DNA of 64,000 nt, taken from assembly GCF_900119315.1 (NCBI RefSeq), contig NZ_LT827010.1, positions 9,170,001 through 9,234,000 on the forward strand, read 5' to 3'. The stretch comes from Actinoplanes sp. SE50/110. Lineage in GTDB: Bacteria; Actinomycetota; Actinomycetes; Mycobacteriales; Micromonosporaceae. The position numbers and the translations under genes are program-made. How positions within the stretch are numbered: position 1 is the first letter of the stretch; each line of letters begins with the position of its first letter. The notes under the pieces were generated by a model. The model did no database searches. It had not been told where the DNA came from and saw nothing but the letters and a program-made list of their open reading frames with translations. Positions 1 through 8,269 of this stretch are shown here, in pieces.

Positions 1-931
1 CCAGGCTGATCAGGGCGATCACCGCGGACTGCGGGTTGCCCGGGAGACCGGCCAGGAAGCGGGGGCGGCCGTCGGGGCCGGGGATCCGGGCCAGCAGCAT
101 CGGGAAGCCGGGGCGGACGCCGACCGTGTTGACCACGTACTCCGCGCCGAGCTCGGTCAGGGCGGGATGCAGGTGGTCGACCGGGCCGTGCATGGTGCCG
201 CCGGTGGTGCAGATCAGGTCGGCGGTGTCCAGGGCGGCGCGGACGGCTTCGACGTGGGCGTCCAGGGTGTCCTTGACCGGGCCGCTGACCGAGGTGACCG
301 TGGCGCCGCAGCGCCGCAGCCAGGACGGGACCTGCGGGCCGAGCGAGTCGCGGACGCGGCCGTCGCCGGGCCGGCCCGAGGTCAGCAGTTCGTCGCCGAA
401 GACGAGCAGGGCGGCGCGGGGCTGACGGCGTACCGCCAGAAGCTCGTGACCGCAGGTGGCCGCGACGCCGATGACCGCCGGGTCCACCGGCGTGCCGGCC
501 GGCAGGAGTTCCTCACCGAGGGCGGCCTCCTCACCGGGCAGGCGCCACTCCGGGCTGGGACGAGGGGTGCCGGTGACCGTGCCGTCAGCGCCGATCTCCG
601 ACTCCTCGACCCGGATCAGGGCGGCGGCGCCGGCCGGGACCATCGCACCGGTGGCGATCTCGACGCAGGTGCCGTCCTCGGTGAGCGGGGGCGGGGTGCC
701 GCCGGCCAGCACCTGACCGGCCCGGCGCCAGGGGCCGTCGCCGCGGACCGCCCAGCCGTCGATGCTGGAGGTGGCGAACGCGGGCAGGGCGGTCAGGGCG
801 CGCAGCGGCTCGGCCAGGGTGCGTCCGTCGCCGTCAGCGAGCGGGATCCGCTCGACGCCGGTGGCGGCGGTCAGGCCGGCCTGGTGGGCGAGCTCGCGGG
901 CCCGGTCCCAGCCAATCGCAGGAGTGCTCAC
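1..931 (-). CDS. moeA: Molybdopterin molybdenumtransferase MoeA (C-terminus outside window)
   Basis: MoeA inserts molybdate into adenylylated molybdopterin, the last step of molybdenum cofactor synthesis in the cytosol. About 310 residues are visible from a GTG start reading MSTPAIGWDRARELAHQAG; the family is about 400 residues, so the C-terminal domain lies beyond the left edge. Visible family signatures are the N-terminal SSIDGWAVRG segment, the GTCVEIATGAMVPAGAAALI segment and, in the MogA-like domain, LICTTGGTMHGPVDH and the LPGNPQSA loop at the edge. It follows mog by 48 bases on the same strand and moaC-mog overlap, so all three are probably one operon. The identification is secure; only the exact start codon is inferred. 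Confidence 0.93.
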   Translation of the reverse strand, partial: MSTPAIGWDRARELAHQAGLTAATGVERIPLADGDGRTLAEPLRALTALPAFATSSIDGWAVRGDGPWRRAGQVLAGGTPPPLTEDGTCVEIATGAMVPAGAAALIRVEESEIGADGTVTGTPRPSPEWRLPGEEAALGEELLPAGTPVDPAVIGVAATCGHELLAVRRQPRAALLVFGDELLTSGRPGDGRVRDSLGPQVPSWLRRCGATVTSVSGPVKDTLDAHVEAVRAALDTADLICTTGGTMHGPVDHLHPALTELGAEYVVNTVGVRPGFPMLLARIPGPDGRPRFLAGLPGNPQSAVIALISL

Positions 932-979
932 CGGTCGAGCCTAATCCGCACGGGACAGCACCCCGGCGCGGGACAGGAC

Positions 980-1453
980 TCAGTGGTCGCCGCCGCGGAT
1001 CTGGTCGACGGTGTGTGCCAGCAGGGGGCCGAGGACGGCCAAGCCGTCCTTGGCGCCGCCGGTGGAGCCGGGCAGGTTGACGATCAGGGTGCGGCCGGCG
1101 ACCCCGGCAAGACCTCGGGAGAGGGCGGCGGCCGGGACCCGGTCACGGCTGTAGGCGCGGATCGCCTCGGCGATGCCCGGAATCTCGAAGTCGAGCAGGC
1201 CGCGGGTCGCCTCCGGGGTGCGGTCGGTCGGGGTGACCCCGGTCCCGCCACTGGTCAGGACGACGTCGATGCGGTCGGCGACGGCGGCGCGCAGGGCTTC
1301 GGCGACCGGCTCGCCGTCCGGGACGACGACCGGTTCGCCGACCTCGCAGCCCAGCTCGCGCAGGCCGGTGACGAGGCGGGGGCCGCTGGTGTCGGCGTAG
1401 ACGCCGGCCGCCGCGCGGTTGGAGGCGACGATGACCCGGGCCCGGATGGTCAC
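980..1453 (-). CDS. mog: Molybdopterin adenylyltransferase MogA/MoaB
   Basis: This 157-residue protein belongs to the MoaB/Mog family, which activates molybdopterin by adenylylation before MoeA acts. The molybdopterin-binding fold is complete: the VLTSGGTGVTPTDRTPEAT motif near residues 65-83 and the NLPGSTGGAKD loop near residues 124-134 carry the family's binding residues. The length matches single-domain MoaB/MogA. Its start overlaps the moaC stop by four bases (GTGA), which implies translational coupling. The sequence alone does not decide between MogA and MoaB naming. Confidence 0.92.
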   Translation of the reverse strand: MTIRARVIVASNRAAAGVYADTSGPRLVTGLRELGCEVGEPVVVPDGEPVAEALRAAVADRIDVVLTSGGTGVTPTDRTPEATRGLLDFEIPGIAEAIRAYSRDRVPAAALSRGLAGVAGRTLIVNLPGSTGGAKDGLAVLGPLLAHTVDQIRGGDH

Positions 1454-1941
1454 GGGCGGTTCTCCGGTCGCACCCAGTCGCCGGTCTTCCCGCCCTCTTT
1501 GCGGAGCACGCGGACCGCGTCGAGGCTCGCGGCCGGGTCCACCGCCTTGATCATGTCGATCATCGCGAGGCCGGCGGTGGCGACCGCGGTGAGCGCCTCC
1601 ATCTCGACGCCGGTGCGGTCCGCGGTCTTGGTGACGGCGGTGATGTGCACGACGTCGGCACCGAGTTCCAGCTGGACCTTGACGCCGTGCAGCCCGATCG
1701 GGTGACAGAGGGGAATCAGGTCGGGGGTCTTCTTGGCGCCCATGATCCCGGCGAGGCGGGCCACCGCGAGGGCGTCGCCCTTGGGGAGGTTGTCACCCCG
1801 GAGCAGGTCGATCACTTCGGCGGTGGTGTGCACCGCGCCGGCGGCGACGGCACGGCGGTCGCTCACCGTTTTGCCGGACACGTCGACCATCCGGGCGGCG
1901 CCCGACTCGTCGACGTGGGTCAGATGCGATTCCTGGGGCAT
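1450..1941 (-). CDS. moaC: Cyclic pyranopterin monophosphate synthase MoaC
   Basis: MoaC works with the radical SAM enzyme MoaA to turn GTP into cyclic pyranopterin monophosphate. The 163-residue protein has the expected length and motifs: IPLCHPIGLHGVKV around residues 76-89 and TKTADRTGVEMEALTAV around residues 105-121, which hold the active-site His, Glu and Asp residues, then DMIKAVDP. It is first in the moaC-mog-moeA run. No moaA, moaD or moaE is visible, so the rest of the pathway must be elsewhere. The promoter should lie in the gene-free stretch upstream (1942-2422). Confidence 0.95.
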   Translation of the reverse strand: MPQESHLTHVDESGAARMVDVSGKTVSDRRAVAAGAVHTTAEVIDLLRGDNLPKGDALAVARLAGIMGAKKTPDLIPLCHPIGLHGVKVQLELGADVVHITAVTKTADRTGVEMEALTAVATAGLAMIDMIKAVDPAASLDAVRVLRKEGGKTGDWVRPENRP

Positions 1942-2422
1942 ATCGGGAGCTTATCGAGCGATCGGGGGACACGCGTTCGCATCTCCGGCAGATCGGCTTC
2001 ACACTTTGTCCATACCGGCTCCGCAGGGTTCCCGCACTGGCCAGGGCCCCTGCAATGACAATGAAAATTGTATCCGGCAGCACATTTTGATCGCATTCAG
2101 TTGCCATTCGGAAACCGTCAGTGACCATCCTCGAATCTGTTCCCGCATTATGCTCATAACGACACGATCCACTGGAAAAGGGAATGAACGCGGCCTAGCG
2201 TTCTGCCCTGTCGCGACGGACCGCATCAAGAGTCGTTGGGGGACGAGGGAGCCACCTGACGCCAACGGTGAGGAGTAGCGCCATGCGCAGCAACAACGAC
2301 TGGAGCTGAAAAAGACGGGGATGCGCGGAGCGGCGCGCATGAATAGCCTTGAACCCTGAGCTACCACTCAGTCGCGGTCGGCAATCAGGACCCAGCCGGC
2401 AGGACAGAGCGACGGGGACACC
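1942..2422. other. Divergent intergenic region with a low-GC island
   Basis: This gap separates divergent moaC and the GGDEF-EAL gene. I see no convincing gene. Positions about 2055-2200 are markedly AT-richer than their surroundings and include a small inverted repeat, ACAAT-GAAA-ATTGT, at 2058-2071. Promoters for both neighbours are expected here but no strong -35/-10 pair stands out. Confidence 0.6.
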
Positions 2423-4942
2423 ATGTCTGAGACTGGCACCAACGACGACGCGACCGATCAGCGGCTCCAGCTGCTCGTCGGTCTCGTCGTCATGCTGGCT
2501 GCCGGCGTCGGCGCCATCTGGGCGGTGTACGCGTACCACGCCCCGCAGCCCCGCCCCCCGCTCTTCGTCCTGGCGCTCCTGCTGGCCGCCGTGGTGACCA
2601 CCAACAAGCTGCGGGTCTTCGTCCGGATCCGGTCCAACTTCTTCGGCACCGCCTGGGACGAGGTTCCGGTCCTCGTCGGCCTGACCCTGATCCCCCCGGT
2701 GTGGCTGCTGCTCTGCGCCGCCGCCGGGCACGCCATCCTGCGGATCGCGGTGCGGGCCGGCCTGCGCAAGACCGCGTTCGCGGTCGCCAAGGAGACGCTC
2801 GCGGTGAGCGCGGCGGCGGCCGCCTTTCTGGCGCTGGGGATCCGGCCCGACCTGACCGCCCCGGCCCTGCCGATTCTCGCCATCACCGCCGGCCTGCTGG
2901 CCTACGCGTTCGTCGACGACCTGGTCTTCGCCCCGATCGTGGCCACCAACTCGCACATCGGCATCCTGCAGGCCGCCCGGCAGAATCTGCTCGGCAAGGT
3001 GATCAGCCACCTCGGCCAGTTCGTCGCCTGCCTGCTCGTGCTCTGGGTGCTGGCCACCGACGCGAACGTCATGCTTCTGCTGGTCGTCCCGCTCGTTGTG
3101 GCTTGCATGCACCTCTGGCAGTCGCGCACCACCCGCACCCGGCAGGAGCGCGAGTCCTGGCAACGCCTGGCCAAGGCCACCGACGAGCTGAACGCGGTCG
3201 ACCTGACCCAGGTGCTGCATTCCGCGACGACCCGCGCGGCGCAGATCTTCTCGGCGGCCGAGGCCGCCATCGACCTGACGGCCGGAGGAGCCGATCGGAC
3301 GGTACGCGCGACCGGGGCGCACGTGCTCACCGACAGCCCCCGGACGGCCGGCCCGACGCTGCCCGACGAGACCACTGTGGATCTGGTCGCCCACGACGGT
3401 GGGCTGCGCGTCGGTGTGCTGCGCCTGCGTTTCGGCGGCACGGTCCGGCTCACCGAGGTGGAGCAGTACAAACTGCGTACCTTCGCGTCGGCCGTCTGCA
3501 CCGCGATCCGCAACGCGCAGGCGTACGCCGAACTCGCCCGGATCGCCGCGGAGAACGCGCACGCCGCGACCCACGATCCGCTCACCGGCCTGCCCAACCG
3601 GCGCCAGCTCTACGAGCAGGCCGGCCACCTGTTCGCCGACGGCGGTCACGACGGCCTGGCCGCGCTCCTGCTGATCGACCTGAACCACTTCAAAGAGGTC
3701 AACGACACACTCGGGCACGCGGCCGGCGACGACGTGCTGCGCGAGGTGGCCCGCCGGCTCAGCGGCGCGGCCGAGCCCGGCGACCTGGTGGCCCGGCTCG
3801 GCGGCGACGAGTTCGCGGTGCTGCTCACCGCCCTGCCCACGCCCGCGCTGGCCAGCCACCGGGCGGCCGCCATGCTGGGCGCACTCGAGCCGGGCATCGA
3901 GGTCGAGGGCATGATGATCACCGTCGAGGCGGCCGGTGGGATCGCACTGGCCGCCGGCGCGGGCGGCGTCGAGGAGCTGATGCGCCGCGCCGACATCGCC
4001 ATGTACCAGGCGAAACGCGCCGGTGAGCCGACCACGATCTACGCACACGCGCGGGACACCGCGGACGTCGAGCGGCTGATGCTGACCGGCGAGTTGCGCC
4101 GCGCGGTCAGCGAGCACGAGTTCACTGTGGACTTCCAGCCGATCGTCGACCTCGGCAGCGGCGAGGTGGTCTCGGCCGAGGCGCTGGCCCGCTGGCGGCA
4201 CCCCGACCAGGGCGACCTCTCCCCTGGCCGGTTCCTCGAGGCGGTCGAACGCTCCGGGCAGCTGCCGGCCTTCGCCGACGCGGTGCTGGAGGAATCGCTG
4301 CTGGCCATGCAGGCGTGGCGGGCGGCCGGATTCGACCTGCCGGTGGCGGTCAACGTGTCGCCGCGCAGCCTGCTCGACCCGCACTTCCCGGCCACCGTGC
4401 TGGCCCGGCTGGAACGCCACGACGTGCCGCCCGGGCAGCTGGTGCTGGAGTTGACCGAGACGCTCACGCTCAGCCAGATCGACGTGGTCGAGCGGACCCT
4501 CGCCGAGCTGCGCGACGCCGGCGTGCGGCTGGCCGTCGACGACTTCGGGACCGGGGTGTCGTCGCTCTCCGTGCTCTCCCGGATCCCGGTGCACCAACTC
4601 AAGATCGACCGCGGGTTCGTGGCCGCGGTGGAGACCTCCGCCGAGGCCGCCGCGGTCATCCGGACCACCGTCGACCTGGCCCGCAACCTGCAGCTCACGG
4701 TGGTCGCCGAGGGTGTCGAGAGCGAGCCGCAGCGGCGGGCGCTGTGGGAGCTCGGCTGCCTCGCCGGGCAGGGCCACCTGTTCGCCCGGCCGCTCTCCTC
4801 GGCCCGCTTCCTGAGTACCCTGCGGCGCGGTTCCGGCGGCCGGCCCGGCGTGCTCGCCACGGCGTTGCACGAGGTCGGTGCGGTGGTCCGGATGCCGGCC
4901 CGCCGGGTCGCCGGATCATCTCTGCCACACTTGCCGGCGTGA
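2423..4942 (+). CDS. Membrane GGDEF-EAL protein (cyclic di-GMP turnover)
   Basis: The 839-residue protein combines about 220 N-terminal residues of membrane helices, a GAF-like linker (about 245-370), a GGDEF diguanylate cyclase domain (about 385-545) and an EAL phosphodiesterase domain (about 560-810). The GGDEF signature is intact in RLGGDEFAVLL near residue 459. The position of the inhibitory RxxD site just upstream reads EPGD, so product inhibition is probably lost. The EAL domain keeps SAEALARWRHP, the ELTET motif and AVDDFGTG, so both activities look possible. The last four bases overlap the GTG start of the next gene, a membrane glycosyltransferase, suggesting co-translation. Which activity dominates cannot be read from sequence. 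Confidence 0.9.
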   Translation: MSETGTNDDATDQRLQLLVGLVVMLAAGVGAIWAVYAYHAPQPRPPLFVLALLLAAVVTTNKLRVFVRIRSNFFGTAWDEVPVLVGLTLIPPVWLLLCAAAGHAILRIAVRAGLRKTAFAVAKETLAVSAAAAAFLALGIRPDLTAPALPILAITAGLLAYAFVDDLVFAPIVATNSHIGILQAARQNLLGKVISHLGQFVACLLVLWVLATDANVMLLLVVPLVVACMHLWQSRTTRTRQERESWQRLAKATDELNAVDLTQVLHSATTRAAQIFSAAEAAIDLTAGGADRTVRATGAHVLTDSPRTAGPTLPDETTVDLVAHDGGLRVGVLRLRFGGTVRLTEVEQYKLRTFASAVCTAIRNAQAYAELARIAAENAHAATHDPLTGLPNRRQLYEQAGHLFADGGHDGLAALLLIDLNHFKEVNDTLGHAAGDDVLREVARRLSGAAEPGDLVARLGGDEFAVLLTALPTPALASHRAAAMLGALEPGIEVEGMMITVEAAGGIALAAGAGGVEELMRRADIAMYQAKRAGEPTTIYAHARDTADVERLMLTGELRRAVSEHEFTVDFQPIVDLGSGEVVSAEALARWRHPDQGDLSPGRFLEAVERSGQLPAFADAVLEESLLAMQAWRAAGFDLPVAVNVSPRSLLDPHFPATVLARLERHDVPPGQLVLELTETLTLSQIDVVERTLAELRDAGVRLAVDDFGTGVSSLSVLSRIPVHQLKIDRGFVAAVETSAEAAAVIRTTVDLARNLQLTVVAEGVESEPQRRALWELGCLAGQGHLFARPLSSARFLSTLRRGSGGRPGVLATALHEVGAVVRMPARRVAGSSLPHLPA

Positions 4943-6420
4943 CCAAACGCGCCGACGGACTCACGGCCGACCTCGGCCTCTATCTGATCTCTGCGGCGTT
5001 CGCGCTGGTCACCGGGCTGACCTCGACACTGTCGCCGCATCGCGGATGGGGCCTGACCGCCTTCTGGGGCTACCTGGCCGCCACCCTGATGGTCGCCGGG
5101 CAACTTCTCACCGGCCGGCCGGTGTCCGATCGGTTCCGCACCTGGCAGGCGTGGCTCACCTGGGCCGCTGTCGCCCTCGTGCCCCTGGTGGTGGAGGCGG
5201 TGCAGCGGGCCGGCGGGCGCACCGACCGGGCCCAGGACGAGGTGCTGGTCGTCGAGGCGATGGGCAGGTCACTGCTCGACCACGGCACGCCGTATCTGAG
5301 CCGGGCCGGCATCGCCGCGCTGCCGGTCGACGAGCGGCTGCTGGGCTACCGGCCGTACCAGCCAGGCATGGCGGTCTTCGGGCTTCCGCGGGCCATCGCC
5401 GGTGACCATTGGTGGACGGATGCGCGGGTCTGGTTCGCGATCACCGCGATCCTCGCGGTCGGCTCGGCCGTCGCGGTCCTCCGCGCCGCACACCCTTTCC
5501 CGGTACGCGGGTTGCAGGCGGCCACCGTGCTCCCGGTGACGGCGCTGACCCTGGCGACCGGCGGCGACGACATTCCGGTGCTCGCCCTCTGCCTGCTCGC
5601 CCTGGCACTGGCCGCCACCGACCGGTTCGGGTGGGCCGGAATCGCCGTGGGCGCGGCGGCCGGCGCCAAGCTGTTCGCCTTCCCGGTGGTGGCGGTTCTC
5701 GCCGTGCTGGCCCTGGTCAGCGGTCGCGGCCGCCGGCTGCTGCCCGGGGCGGTCGGGCTGCCACTGCTGGCCCTGGTGCCGCCGCTGCTGGTGAACGCGG
5801 ATTCGCTGGTGGAGAACGTGCTGCGGTTCCCGCTGGGGCATGGGCTGGTGACCAGCCCGGCGCAGTCGCCGTTCCCCGGATATCTGGTGGCGCAGCATCT
5901 GCCGGCCGGTCACGTGCTGGCGGCCGGGCTGTTGGGCGGGGCGGTGCTGGTGATCGGATGGCTGCTCCTGCGGCGGCCGCCCCGGGATGCGGGGGCGGCC
6001 GCGGCATACTGCGGGTGGGGGTTGCTCGCGGCCATCCTGCTGATGCCGACGACCCGGTTCGGCTACCTGCTGTATCCGGCGGCGTTCCTGGTGTGGGCAC
6101 ATACCCTGCGGCCCGGCGATGCGACGGCCGATCGCGGAGCCGCCACGGCCAATGCCGGCGCCACCACCGCCGATCCCGGCGCCGCCACCGCCACCACCGC
6201 TCATCCCGGCTCCACCACCGCCGACCCCGGCGCCACCACCGCCACCACCGCTCATCCCGGCTCCACCACCGCCGATCCCGGCGCCACCACCGCCACCACC
6301 GCCCATCCCGGCGCCACCGCCGCCACCACCGCCGCCGATCCCGGCGCCACCGCCGACGCCGGGGTCGCCGCCGCCGATCCCGTTCAGGAGACGCACAGGT
6401 CCTTCCGCCCCATGGCATGA
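4939..6420 (+). CDS. GT87-like (DUF2029) integral membrane glycosyltransferase
   Basis: About 493 residues start at a GTG that overlaps the upstream stop (GTGA). The protein is mostly transmembrane helices, starting with YLISAAFALVTGLTSTL, and has the layout of polyprenyl-sugar-dependent GT-C enzymes of the GT87/DUF2029 group, including an EVLVVEAMGRSLLDHGTPYL segment after the first helices and a GAKLFAFPVV stretch. The substrate cannot be told. The C-terminal 95 residues are a Thr/Ala/Pro tail of near-repeats such as TTADPGATTATTAHPG, which is unlike the membrane body. Coupling with the cyclic di-GMP gene could link it to regulated glycan production (inference). Confidence 0.75.
   Translation: MTKRADGLTADLGLYLISAAFALVTGLTSTLSPHRGWGLTAFWGYLAATLMVAGQLLTGRPVSDRFRTWQAWLTWAAVALVPLVVEAVQRAGGRTDRAQDEVLVVEAMGRSLLDHGTPYLSRAGIAALPVDERLLGYRPYQPGMAVFGLPRAIAGDHWWTDARVWFAITAILAVGSAVAVLRAAHPFPVRGLQAATVLPVTALTLATGGDDIPVLALCLLALALAATDRFGWAGIAVGAAAGAKLFAFPVVAVLAVLALVSGRGRRLLPGAVGLPLLALVPPLLVNADSLVENVLRFPLGHGLVTSPAQSPFPGYLVAQHLPAGHVLAAGLLGGAVLVIGWLLLRRPPRDAGAAAAYCGWGLLAAILLMPTTRFGYLLYPAAFLVWAHTLRPGDATADRGAATANAGATTADPGAATATTAHPGSTTADPGATTATTAHPGSTTADPGATTATTAHPGATAATTAADPGATADAGVAAADPVQETHRSFRPMA
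6120..6385. repeat. GCC/ACC-rich repeat encoding the Thr/Ala/Pro tail
   Basis: A low-complexity array of imperfect units of about 48 bases, built from caccaccgcc and gatcccggcgcc blocks, ends the GT87-like gene. It stays open in several frames, giving Pro-rich and Gly-rich alternative products that are probably not made. Confidence 0.8.
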
Positions 6421-6443
6421 CATGGCCTTGTACCGTCAATGGA

Positions 6444-6869
6444 ATGCAGATGACCTGTCCCAAGTGCCACGGCGAGATGCGGGTCTACGAGCGCAGCGGC
6501 GTCACGATCGACCAGTGCACGGAGTGCCGCGGCATCTTCCTCGACCGGGGCGAGCTGGAGAAGCTCTTCGCGGCCGAGGCAACCTACAACAACCGTCCGG
6601 CGCAGGCGCCCGGGCCGGCGGCCCACACGCCGCCGCCTCCCCCGCCGCCGCCGGTGCACGGTGGCGGTCACGGCTACCCGCCGCCGCCCCCGCCCCCGCC
6701 GCCGCCGGGTTACGGCGCCCCGGTGCACCACGCTCCAGCCGCGCACTACCCGCCGCCGGTGATCCACCAGCCGGTGGTGCACTACGGACATCACGGTCAT
6801 TACCGGCATCACGGCTACCACGGTCACTACCACCACCGGCGCAGCTTCCTGCACGATCTGTTCGACTGA
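6444..6869 (+). CDS. Zinc-ribbon (TFIIB-like) protein with Pro- and His-rich tail
   Basis: The 141-residue protein opens with a compact zinc ribbon: CPKCHGEM near residue 5 and CTECRGIFLDRGELEKL near residue 26, the pattern of the zf-TFIIB domain found in many actinobacterial small proteins. The middle contains two poly-proline runs. The end is very His-rich (HYGHHGHYRHHGYHGHYHHR), which could bind metal. I chose the ATG reading MQMTCPKC because it is where family members usually begin; it has no Shine-Dalgarno, but a TACCGT -10-like hexamer lies seven bases upstream, so it is probably leaderless. The function is unknown. Confidence 0.8.
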   Translation: MQMTCPKCHGEMRVYERSGVTIDQCTECRGIFLDRGELEKLFAAEATYNNRPAQAPGPAAHTPPPPPPPPVHGGGHGYPPPPPPPPPPGYGAPVHHAPAAHYPPPVIHQPVVHYGHHGHYRHHGYHGHYHHRRSFLHDLFD

Positions 6870-6933
6870 CGGGCGCGGTCGCCGGCGCCGGGATCCGTTC
6901 CGTCTGACGGCTAGCTCATTTGCTGATCCTCCA

Positions 6934-6967
6934 CGAGGGGCTCGCTCCATCCGGAGCGGGCCCCTCG
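6934..6967. terminator. Hairpin downstream of the zinc-ribbon gene
   Basis: CGAGGGG and CCCCTCG arms flank a loop that can pair further (GCTC/GAGC). It lies about 65 bases after the stop codon. There is no T-tract, as is common in actinobacterial terminators. Confidence 0.5.
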
Positions 6968-7105
6968 TGCCATCCGGACTTCGCCGAAGTTCGTGACCAC
7001 CGACGGCCCGGGTTCGACGCGGGCCCCTCGGGCCATCCGGGCTTCGCCGAGTCGTGACCACCGACGGCCCGGGTTCGGCGCGGGCCCCTCGTGCCATCCG
7101 GACCT
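6956..7105. repeat. Tandem direct repeat, about 61-63 base period
   Basis: Units begin with gcgggcccctcg at 6956, 7019 and 7080 and share the blocks gccatccgg, cttcgccga and gaccaccgacggcccgggtt. The third copy is truncated. The second unit lacks a couple of bases, so the period is not a multiple of three and coding is unlikely. Confidence 0.85.
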
Positions 7106-7630
7106 GGCCGCCCGGGGCCAGCCCCTCGGGCCACCCCCGCTCACCGTTCACTGCCCTGATCATCGAATCGGCCGTACGGGCCGTGGCGCCGACGTGTCAC
7201 CCGAATCGGCACGGATCGGCCGACAGGCCACTCACCAGCCCATTCGACAGTTTCCGGCCGGGCCGCGCGGGACTCGTCTGCCCGCGAATGGGGACGGGCG
7301 CGAGATGTCACTGAGACCAACGAGCCGTGCGGCACTGACGGAGTGCAACGGCGCGGCGCCGCGGGCGGCCCGTCCCGATGCCACCGGTTCTCGCGCCGTC
7401 ACCTGCGACTACTGATCAGCGCAGGGTCGACGCTGATGAGCACCTCGACCAGCCACAGTGGCATTCGTCACGCTCGGTGACCACAAACCGGAGTCATCCC
7501 GTCACTTTAAAGCGAGCTATTTCGATAAGGCTCTCTTTACGTTCGCGTTACGAAGTCGCTGGAATACGCAACGTCGCGGATCTTGGGTATTGTCACGTCG
7601 CCCCCTGTCGCGGCGAACGGAGGAAGAACC

Positions 7631-7972
7631 GTGACTGAAACCACTGATCGTGCGGCTGACCAGGCGCTGCGGAACGATCTTGCAAACGTCTACGGCCGCT
7701 ACGAAGAATTACGCTCCGGAGTGGACGAACTACAGCGCAGCCTGGCCACGATGCAGGTGAGCGCCACATCCCCGGACGGCCTCGTGCGCGCCACCGTGAA
7801 CGCCGACGGCGACCTCGTCGACCTGCGTCTCGACCAGCAGGCCTGCCGCGAGTGGAATGTGGAGACGCTGGCCCGGGTGATCGTCGAGACGGTGCAGCAC
7901 GCGTCCGCCGGCAAGCACCGCCAGGTCGAACAGCTGGTCACCACGCACCGCCCGCCGGACGAGACCGCCTGA
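7631..7972 (+). CDS. YbaB/EbfC-family DNA-binding-like protein
   Basis: This 113-residue protein resembles the YbaB/EbfC nucleoid-associated family, especially the actinobacterial orphan type: an N-terminal helix (LRNDLANVYGRYEELRSGVDEL), then a strand-rich part with SPDGLVRATVNADGDLVDLRL, then a C-terminal helix. The GTG start is chosen for the ggagg Shine-Dalgarno eight bases upstream. It is not next to recR or dnaX, where the classic YbaB sits, nor next to visible WXG100 genes. DNA binding is inferred from family only. Confidence 0.75.
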   Translation: MTETTDRAADQALRNDLANVYGRYEELRSGVDELQRSLATMQVSATSPDGLVRATVNADGDLVDLRLDQQACREWNVETLARVIVETVQHASAGKHRQVEQLVTTHRPPDETA

Positions 7973-8269
7973 CCCCACCGCGAGCCGCCGGACACGACGG
8001 CTCATCCCGATGCCCGTCGCACGCCGGACGGGGGCCGCGGCACCGACCGCGACCCGGCGTGCCGGGCATCACCAACCCTCCCGGAGCAGCCGCACCGACC
8101 ACACGCCATGCCACGCCACGGCCATCGGCAGCGGGCAGGCAGGCGGGCTCGGCCCACGGCGCGGAGCCTGGTCACGGCAGGGTGGGCTATCGACGTACGC
8201 CGCAAGCAGTTGACGGAGCCGGCGCCGCGCCGCGCCGGGCAGCGGGCCGGGACCAGCGGCGGACCTCGC

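Larger units (their letters stand above)
6870..7630. other. Gene-free stretch with tandem repeats
   Basis: No gene is supported here. It holds a hairpin just after the zinc-ribbon gene, a three-copy direct repeat (6956 to about 7105) and, from about 7480, AT-richer sequence immediately before the YbaB-like gene that should contain its promoter. Confidence 0.7.

Noticed and set aside
2195..4870. Long minus-strand open frame opposite the GGDEF-EAL gene
   Set aside because: The product is Gly/Arg/His-rich with no domain, an effect of high third-position GC on the other strand.
5269..6423. Gly-rich minus-strand protein
   Set aside because: It is the antisense reading of the Thr/Ala/Pro repeat and the GT87 gene.
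6911..7163. Small minus-strand proteins with PDGTRGP repeats
   Set aside because: They are translations of the 62-base repeats, lack ribosome sites and shift frame between units.
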